NCBI GenBank assembly: GCA_914767715.1
Contig: OU612068.1
Location: forward strand, 8,680,001 to 8,744,000
Length of the DNA: 64,000 bases
DNA from: Membranipora membranacea
Taxonomy: Eukaryota > Bryozoa > Gymnolaemata > Cheilostomatida > Membraniporidae
Reading direction: 5' to 3'
Under the pieces are notes generated by a model. That model saw nothing but the letters and a program-made list of their open reading frames with translations, ran no database searches and was not told the origin of the DNA. Positions 57,030 through 64,000 of this stretch are shown here, one piece after another. Numbering within the stretch: the first letter of the stretch is position 1; every line of letters starts with the position of its first letter. The position numbers and the translations under genes are program-made.

Positions 57030-58788
57030 GCTGGGACAGCTCTCCTGCAGCGTTGACTTGTTTCTTCTCTACCTTTCCTAGAAACTATGACGCCACAGTT
57101 TGAAGCATCGTGGCTCAGAATCAGCCGAGGATCAAAAACGGTCAAACTTCACTTGAAGCTGACTATCAGGACATCAAATTGGCAACAATACTAATGACCT
57201 GCTCTATCTATAAAACTGTATTGAAAGTGAGCCTTTCTTTTTTTCTTTTATTTAATTATCAATCCATAAAACACAAAAATGAATACTCTAATTAAGAGGG
57301 ATATAATTACTAGTATTTCAGGAATAACTTAACATCGGTTACTTCTAGTAAGCTAAAAAACTGAAAATACTGATCTAAGTACACAGCTATCTTTACATGA
57401 CCTTTGGTTATCATTGGGCTTGTGTGTAGTGTACCATAAGTTCAGAGGCAGATATTTATATTTTTTACCAACTGTATGATTGATTTACTATAATCACTAA
57501 AATCATTACACTATAAATAAGTCTATAACTTTTTCAGTTCAGTTTATGTAAGAGTAATCACATTGATATGTGTATGTACAACATGGAAAACTATTGACTA
57601 TTAAACTATCATTTTATAGAAATGTACATAGAATGGCTCGGCACTTCAGCTGCCTGCTTGATATCCGAGTACATGTGCTATGATGATCTCGATATCACCT
57701 CAGCACAATTCACAGGCCATGTAATTTATATAATACCATAATGATGCTCAGAGCCCTTATAACCCATTAAATCGGACCCTATAAGAAAGAGGGGAATATC
57801 AACATACCAAAGGACGGGTAACAAAATACTGCAAAGCCCTAATGCATACCGATATCAACCTCAATCCTTTCAAGATTATCTTACATAATTCTGGCGAACA
57901 ATACATAATAACAACACAAAAACAATTTGCATTATACATAAACTGATTCGAGAAGGTTCAGCCCACCAAGTCAGGTATAAAGGTGTACACATTGAGCTTG
58001 GAGTTATGTCCTTTAAGAGAACGGGGACTCAACTACTGCTATTACTTAATAAATTGGTAAGCTAAAAACTGCAATACAATCGATAGGCTAAGGTAGGATG
58101 AATGAAGAATATGTTTCTTCTGCCATTGATCATGACAGTATTGTTGATTGGACCTATCTGATCCTATATTGTCAGTAATTATCAGTGCATTGTGCCATTT
58201 TGTCTTTAGACTTGGAAGCTATTTTACAGAAATCTTGTCATGACAGTCACTGCTCAATTTTTGACTCATTAGGTACAGGTCAGTGAATTCACACAGCTCC
58301 ATATGCCCTGTCATAAAAGCACTCTCAATACACCGGACCATACACGATAGTTGTCGGAACATTTATGATGGTTCATTCTTTGGTCAAAAATAAATTAAGA
58401 CAATCTTGTTGATAGCAAAATCAGGTTTCAGGTGACACTCGATTCTGGCAGGGAAACGGCTTCATATGTATAGAGAGGCAGGATATTTGTGTTACATTCC
58501 TTTCACTAAGTCAGAGGTCTCAAAAACAAAAACAAACTCTGCAAAAATGATGCAATCTGTCAAGATTGCTCGACTCATCGACTCATACCCTCACCCAACA
58601 GTATAATTATCAGATGGTGAGAGTTGCTGGTTTCTCCAGAAATTTGGCGCATCCAGAATTGTAGAGCTGAATTTTGTTGAAGCGCGTCCAAGAATGGTAC
58701 AAAGCATCTGAGAACTATGGTGATTCACCTGAAACAGAAAATAAAAGCCACTTTTATTTATAAAGAATCGCTTCAGTCAAGTACAGTG

Positions 58789-59578
58789 CACAGCCAGCCC
58801 TTAAAAGCATTCGGGATGGCGATCGCGGTCGTTGAGGGGGTGGGTGGGAAGCTAGGAAACTCAGTTTTTTGCAGTTTATTACTTTTTTGACTTTAGCGCC
58901 TGTTTACAGCACTTTTGCCTCATCTCACAGAGTTCTAAACCTGTTTTTCAGATTCCTCATACCTTAAAACATACATCTATGTTGTCACATAAATAAAATA
59001 ACATAAATTTGCAGATTTATCAATGGTTGTCTTCTCCTATGTCTGGACATTCTCAGACACGGCACTTTTCGGAGACTGCTAGCTTGTTTAAAATGAATAA
59101 GACTCGTTATATTTTATTAGGAGTTATCGTTTCGGTCAGATTTCATTGTCATGGGAAGACAACTATTAAAAATTAGCATGGGAAAATAAAGGGAAAAAAG
59201 AAGACAATCTCATATCACAACATATAACATAGCCCAAGGACCATTTCTAGCGAGCCTTAATTTACATAAATCAATTTTGAGTCTCCGAAAAGTGCCGTGT
59301 CTGAGAATGCCCGGGCATAGGAGAAGACAACCATTAATAAGTCTGCACATTTATGTTATTTTATTGATGTGACAACATGGATGTATGTTTTAAGGTATGA
59401 GGAATCTGAAAAACAGGGTTAGAACTCTGTGTTATGAGACAAAAGTGCTGTAAACAGGCGCTAAAGTTAAAAAAGTGATAAATTGCAAAAAACGGAGTTT
59501 CCTAGCTTCCCACCCACCCCCTTAACGACCGCCTATGGCCGCGATCGCTATCCCGCACGCTTTTAAGGGCTGGCTGTG
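58789..59578. mobile_element. Long foldback hAT-like MITE, 790 bp
   Basis: CACAGCCAGCCCTTAAAAGC at the left end and its complement at the right end open a near-palindrome with arms of about 310 bases or more (shared GCGATCGCGG, GTGGGTGGGAAGCTAGGAAA and CGGCACTTTTCGGAGACT with their complements). Flanking 8-mers GTACAGTG (58781-58788) and GTACAGTC (59579-59586) are the target duplication; copy 1 of the segmental duplication (near 1414-1430) has the empty site. Its ends match the 102-bp element at 38674-38775. Confidence 0.9.
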
Positions 59579-60447
59579 GTACAGTCTAAGTCACTTAATT
59601 CAGACTCCAGGGGACCAAAGAAATTGTTTCTAATTATGATCTTGTTTTACTCGAGGAATTTTCAACGGAGTGTGGCGTATTCCAGGGTATTGACAGACAG
59701 ACTTTCTTTTCAACAAAAATAATCATTCTATTTGCCGTATTGTGTTATGCGAGTGGTCATTGAAATACAACTGAATATGAAGTTACTTTCTTCCTTAGTC
59801 AGAGAAGACAACTTCACATTACAGTTACAACTTCAAATTAACACGGTCTAAAGGCCATTGGCTGAGCTGGGACCACATTCAGGTGTCTGAATTGTCGGGA
59901 ATTTCGTATTTACAGGAGTCAAATTAACCAACTTACATTAAAGCATTCTAAGAAAAAGTGTTGTCAAAGATCTTTAACATTAAATCAACCTGTTCATTGT
60001 GTAACAGAGAGACTGTGTTACACAAATCATTGCGATGCAAAGGATTGTCTTACATCATGTTCCAGTCTCGCTTGATAAATCCCTCTCTCCCTTCACCTTG
60101 TAAGTTTAGTACGATGAGGTCGCTAGTAGCTGTCATCTCTGTTTTAGACTGAAACCAAAAGATTTACTAGTCAAGGAAAATGAAGAACACAGGGAAACAA
60201 TCAGCAAATTTATAAAGATTTCTGCTCCAATCTCAAACGTCATTACTTCAAACTGTTGGCACACTTTCTTTCATGATGATTATCAGTTAAAACCAACCTG
60301 GTGTCATCATAGTCTAAGTGGTCAAACTCAGCACTGTTGGTGATGATACAATTATACTACCATCAAGCCAGGAAGATATGTGCACTTTAACTTGTTACAA
60401 CTGCATTCCAACATGCTCTCATCAAGGAAACAAGTCTCTTCTCTTAC

Positions 60448-60588
60448 CTAAGGATGGTAGTTTTCCGACAGATAACTTGGATAGTTCATCATAATACAGT
60501 CACATGTAGTTATCGAACCCATCACCGTCTAGATCATCAGATCTTCTTCTGATGGTCTCCCTAGTATTATTTGATTTCTTCTCAGATC
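60448..60588 (-). pseudogene. Tail exon X, unit A of copy 2
   Basis: Paralogue of 2307-2456. Acceptor-like TTTTAG, reading SEKKSNNTRETIRRRSDDLD then GDGFDNYM before TGA, and donor TTAG|gtaaga. The stop position is shared with copy 1. Confidence 0.5.
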
Positions 60589-61179
60589 CTAAAACGATAA
60601 CGGAATTCATAATATTAGAACCTTTTAATAATATTACAATGTAGGAACTCCCACAGACCAAGTTTACCTGCATTCAAAACTGCTGTTCCCTACCGCTAAA
60701 ACGTAGAAGTGGAGCAAACCAGAATGCATGCAAACGTGACACAACTTGATCTAGGACTCCTTGCACAAGGGCCTTTGAAATGATTTAATTTCATGTATGC
60801 TTTAGCGTTCTATCACATAACTGCACAACTAGGCCAAAATTCTCAAGACTAAACAAGGAAAAAATGATTGATGAATGTTCAATTGTAATGGCCTTGGATT
60901 GCAGTCTATGAAATCAAATTCAACGTGAAGATGATTGGAAAAAAGGGGCAACATGATAAAATAATCATCTAACACTGTAAAAAACTTAACTGTAGCATAT
61001 AAATGGTGAAGCAGACAAGACAATCAGGCGCGATAACCAACCGAACTGCTTTTTTCCTGCTCGTTTTGATGATGATTGGTGGATCTGATCTATCCTACGA
61101 TGTTTGGATTATTTAATAGCCTCCGATTTGAAAAACTGCAAGCGTTGTTTTTAGGAACACACGGTGACATATATTTGTT

Positions 61180-61618
61180 GCACTTAATTGTGGGGCAATG
61201 TAATGCCATCGGAAGGTGTAGAAGCAATAATGCTATCATTGATTTACTGTCCATAATCCAGGATTTTTGTTCATAACTCGATCAATTTTTATTGGATTTT
61301 GAATTTGAAAATTGCTATACAATCAGCAGCATCTTGTTATCAACTTGATGCTATTTCTGCTTCAAGATTTTTAGCCTCAAAATTGTATCAAACTGTTCAG
61401 GACAAGCTGCTTAATCTATTGTAATTTTCAAACTCAAAATCCATTCAAAATTGATCGAGTTATCCACAAAAAACTTGGGTTTTGGACAGTAAATCAATGA
61501 TAGCATCATTGCTTCTACACCTTCCAATGACGTTAAGTTGCCAACATTTTAATGCCTCAGTGCCTTAATGCTGATTTTGCATATAGATTCCCTTCTAGGT
61601 TTATTATCAAGTCTATGG
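61180..61618. mobile_element. Palindromic MITE, family P, second copy
   Basis: Inverted arms GGAAGGTGTAGAAGCAATAA and TTGCTTCTACACCTTCC, with TCATAACTCGATCAATTTTT inside, as at 43058-43549. Copy 1 of the duplication (near 3140-3165) passes through without it. It truncates the Y-exon relic at 61040-61132 from its upstream neighbours. Confidence 0.75.
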
Positions 61619-61985
61619 CTGCATCTTATCACTGTGCTGGTAATTATTTTCTGATTAAATTCCAAAAAACTGTCATAAATAAGGAGAATTAGAATCTAAA
61701 CATTTTCAAAGGCTATTTGAGGAGAGGGTCGCCCCCATAGACATAGTATATTAAGTCTATGGTCGCCTCTGACAATATGTATGCGGGGCATAAAAACTTC
61801 ACTGAACCTACAAGCTCAGAGCTATAATTCTGTTTAGATTAAACTGATATTTTGCCATGATAGATTTTCTCTTTTTTTTGCATTTGGAATAAGTATAACT
61901 TATAAGTACTGACAGTGACAACCTGTATCATCTATTAACGCTATGACTATTATTATGTGCTTTTGGGGAAACAAGACCTCCTTAC

Positions 61986-62117
61986 CTGAAATCTGGTCTG
62001 TTAACTGATGAGATGGATTGTCTATCGCGAAACACTCGATGGTAATCATCAAGCCCATCATCATACTCAGATCGCCTCTCTTTGACTCCTTGGTATTCTT
62101 TGCTGTCTTCTCAAATC
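61986..62117 (-). CDS. Tail exon X, unit B of copy 2 (best preserved)
   Basis: The minus strand reads EYQGVKERRSEYDDGLDDYH then RVFRDRQSISSVNRPDF to a phase-2 donor TTCAG|gtaagg. It is acidic and tyrosine-rich (YQGV, YHRV), consistent with a receptor cytoplasmic tail. The first few codons after the acceptor contain TGA in this frame, and the acceptor is CAAG rather than CAG, so it may be damaged at its 5' edge. The phase fits the Y exons. Confidence 0.42.
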
Positions 62118-62496
62118 TTGAAAGAAGAACGAAACAGACATTTATAATAAAGTTTTAATGTTGGGACGCCCAGCACAAGGGCCATCTCAATGAGTAAATT
62201 TTACATCATTGAGAATGCCCTCATGCTGGGAGTATTATTTTTACCCATGCTTTAGTATCATATGACAGCACAACTAGGCTAATTCATCAAGACTAGTAAA
62301 CAAAATGTTTAACAAAACAAGGGAAAAATGATTCATGAATTTTCAACTGTCATGACCATGGATTGCAGTCAAGAAACGGAAATTCAACGCGAAGATAATT
62401 TTGAAAAAAAGGGGCAACATAACATATTTATCGTTCAATGTAACAAGTTTAATTGTAACATATAAAAGGTGAAGCAGACGAAACAATCAGACGCCA

Positions 62497-62649
62497 TTAC
62501 CAACCAAGCAGGGGGTGTCTGGGGTTTGCTTTCTTCCTGCTAGCATTGATGATTAGTGGATTCTCTGTGATGAGATTCTGTGGATCTATCGCAACTGATC
62601 TATATCTTGATGTAACGATTATTTGGTATCCCTCCGAATTTCTCTCATG
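62497..62649 (-). CDS. Terminal tail exon Y, unit B of copy 2
   Basis: After GTTGCAG the minus strand reads HERNSEGYQIIVTSRYRSVA then IDPQNLITENPLIINASRKK and ANPRHPLLGW, ending TAA, 51 codons open. It is clearly the partner of 4231-4384 (EGYEII, RSVAIDPQNL, PRHPLFGW), but an indel near the acceptor shifts its entry phase, so it may no longer splice in frame with exon X. Confidence 0.48.
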   Translation of the reverse strand, partial: HERNSEGYQIIVTSRYRSVAIDPQNLITENPLIINASRKKANPRHPLLGW

Positions 62650-63064
62650 CTGCAACAAAAATAATAAGCATGGTAAAACGGTCGGAAAATATAACCAGAA
62701 TTATCTTTGCTACATCTTATCACTGTGGGGTTAGCACTGCTGATTAAATTTGTGAAACCTTTGGAAAATAAAGAGAATTAGAGTATAAACATGTGAAATG
62801 GCTATTTTGAGGAGAGGCATGCCATTGTCAATGTCCATAAAGGGCATAACAACTTCACTGAGCCTTAATTAAACTTCAGAGAGCCACAATCCCAAATAGA
62901 TTTAACTTGTCTTTTGCCAAGATGGACTGTCACTCTTGGATTTGGAATAAATTCAATTCATAAGTACATGACAGTGACAACATTTATCTGTCAGACCCCT
63001 GTCTGACAATTTAATAACACTTTTTCTATTATTACATGCTCTTTGGGAAACATGACTTCCTTAC

Positions 63065-63201
63065 CTAAAGGATGTTGGTCTTTCAACTGATGAGTTTGAG
63101 AGTCCATCATGAAACATTCGATGGTGATTATTTAGCCCATCATCAACAATTCAGATCTTCTCCTGATTGACTCCCTTGTACACTTGCTTTCTCCTCAAAT
63201 C
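63065..63201 (-). pseudogene. Tail exon X, unit C of copy 2
   Basis: CTTTCAG acceptor, DLRRKQVYKGVNQEKI then a stop, with the donor TTTAG|gtaagg intact. Later parts are frame-shifted relative to 61986-62117. Paralogue of 4770-4880. Confidence 0.45.
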
Positions 63202-63389
63202 CTGAAAGAAGAATGAAACCTATGTTATCAATAATTTTGCAATGTTGGACGCCCAGCAGGCCAGCACAAAAGGCCAGCTAAATATTTGTATGTCGCTTAG
63301 GCTTCTCTCACCTCGTAGCACATTTTGGGTGATACTTCAGGATTATTAAATAGTGAAAAACACAGAGGCAGATAAAACAAGAGGGGCGT

Positions 63390-63533
63390 GTACCAACCGA
63401 TCAGTGAGAGGAGGGATGGCTGCTTTTTCCTGTTGGTGTTGGTGATAGGTATCCAACATTATGTGCTGGGTTTCTGCAGACCTCTTGTTACTGTTGGCAT
63501 GTGGATTTTTATACGTCTACCGTTTTCCTCATG
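63390..63533 (-). pseudogene. Tail exon Y, unit C of copy 2
   Basis: GTTTGTAG acceptor then HEENGRRIKIHMPTVTRGLQ KPST and a stop; the remainder aligns with the Y exons at DNA level (GGAAAAAGCAGCC). Shorter and diverged. Nothing is recognised between here and the end of the window other than the duplication. Confidence 0.4.
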
Positions 63534-64000
63534 CTACAAACAAAATATTTGAAAATGTGCTGTGTGTTTTTAAGGAAAGCGATTAAGTGAAGACACACAA
63601 TATTTGCAGCCTCCTAATAAAAATCTCATTCTGCTGAGCCTGAATAAAGTATTAAATCAGATTATCTGCTTTAAAGAAAAACAAACTGTGGCATGTCACT
63701 ATAAAACGGCTCTTCGAGAACGGCTTGCATTTTCACCTCACCTCACAGAACGGACGACCTCTGGGCTATAATTCCATACACATTAAACTTACCTCTTTCT
63801 AAGATGAACTTATTAGTACTGACAGTGACAACATTGATCTTACTGTAGACGCAAAACTAACTAAATCGACCCATGCCTGTCACTTCTCGTCTGACAACGA
63901 AGTACCACTCATTAGAGTTTAAATTACCGCTCATGTACAATAGTGCGCAAGATCATGGAAAGATTCTTCTATTAACAGTGATTGCCGGATCAGTTATTTG

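Larger units (their letters stand above)
53300..57330. mobile_element. Nest of tandemly duplicated transposon fragments
   Basis: Modules recur several times: CTGGGTCCCTGGTCTCCTGC at about 54402, 55094 and 56365; GAGATGTTTTCCA.CC near 54190, 54525, 55220 and 56490; TTTAGCCGGGTTTTAG-type ends near 53400, 55345, 56115 and 56625. 55318-56085 and 56589-57330 are a direct duplication about 1.25-1.27 kb apart. Ends rich in TTTAGCTGG/CAGCTAAA resemble terminal regions of Harbinger-type elements, but no transposase is visible. Confidence 0.65.
57334..64000. repeat. Segmental duplication, copy 2
   Basis: Direct repeat of 5-6240, offset about 57.33 kb, running off the end of the window. Extra relative to copy 1: a 790-bp foldback element (58789-59578), a palindromic MITE (61180-61618) and a short extra stretch near 57.87-57.93 kb. 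The remaining sequence between 57.3 and 60.4 kb shows no recognisable gene. Confidence 0.93.

Overview
The window is AT-rich animal DNA with intron-containing genes, many gene relics and dense mobile elements. No bacterial-style operons, rRNA, tRNA genes or CRISPR arrays are visible. The open reading frames are short because coding sequence lies in small exons with clear GT-AG borders. The repeat mix (tRNA-derived SINEs, a CR1/L2-type LINE end, hAT and YqaJ-type DNA transposon relics, foldback MITEs, a SAP-domain gag-like ORF) and a cluster of receptor-like tail exons suggest an aquatic invertebrate. A cnidarian, perhaps a hydrozoan, is my best guess; this is inference.

The recurring host theme is a family of single-pass membrane proteins known here only from their 3' exons. 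A transmembrane/tail module (core DFEIILSIICVLVVLTTLSA followed by a basic QKQSH-type tail) occurs at about 9.4-9.8, 11.3-11.6, 13.4-13.7, 18.0-18.3, 18.6-19.3 and 38.9-39.1 kb on the minus strand and at 50.9-51.2 kb on the plus strand. The 38-39 kb copy is intact and joins in frame to a long tail exon that carries an ITAM-like YESL-x8-YNSL pair. A second gene on the minus strand (30.06 to 27.91 kb) has two short phase-1 extracellular exons, a transmembrane exon and a Ser/Asp-rich tail. No Ig, FN3 or other adhesion domain could be identified, so the resemblance to invertebrate allorecognition receptors (for example hydrozoan Alr genes) is a hypothesis.

Layout: 0-6.2 kb and 57.33-64 kb are two direct copies of one segmental duplication, each with three tandem pairs of small tail-type exons on the minus strand. 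8-20 kb is a decayed tandem array of transmembrane modules, with a duplicated unrecognised coding segment, a SAP/LTR retroelement, a LINE that splits one module, and a TTAA-flanked MITE. 21-27 kb holds transposon relics (coiled-coil ORF, YqaJ nuclease, hAT transposase) and a 160-bp tetranucleotide microsatellite. 28-30 kb is the second membrane gene. 31.5-33.7 kb has three tandem-repeat arrays and an LTR-like promoter/polyA region. 34.8-35.4 kb is a foldback element. 37.9-39.1 kb is the ITAM-tail gene. 43-45 kb has palindromic MITEs. 45.3-49.9 kb is a complete 4.57-kb DNA transposon with terminal inverted repeats, a two-type ~176-bp satellite and a decayed five-exon gene. 50.9-51.2 kb is the plus-strand receptor module. 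53.3-57.3 kb is a nest of tandemly duplicated transposon fragments.

Peptides were translated by eye and boundaries come from visible splice and repeat signals. No database search was possible.
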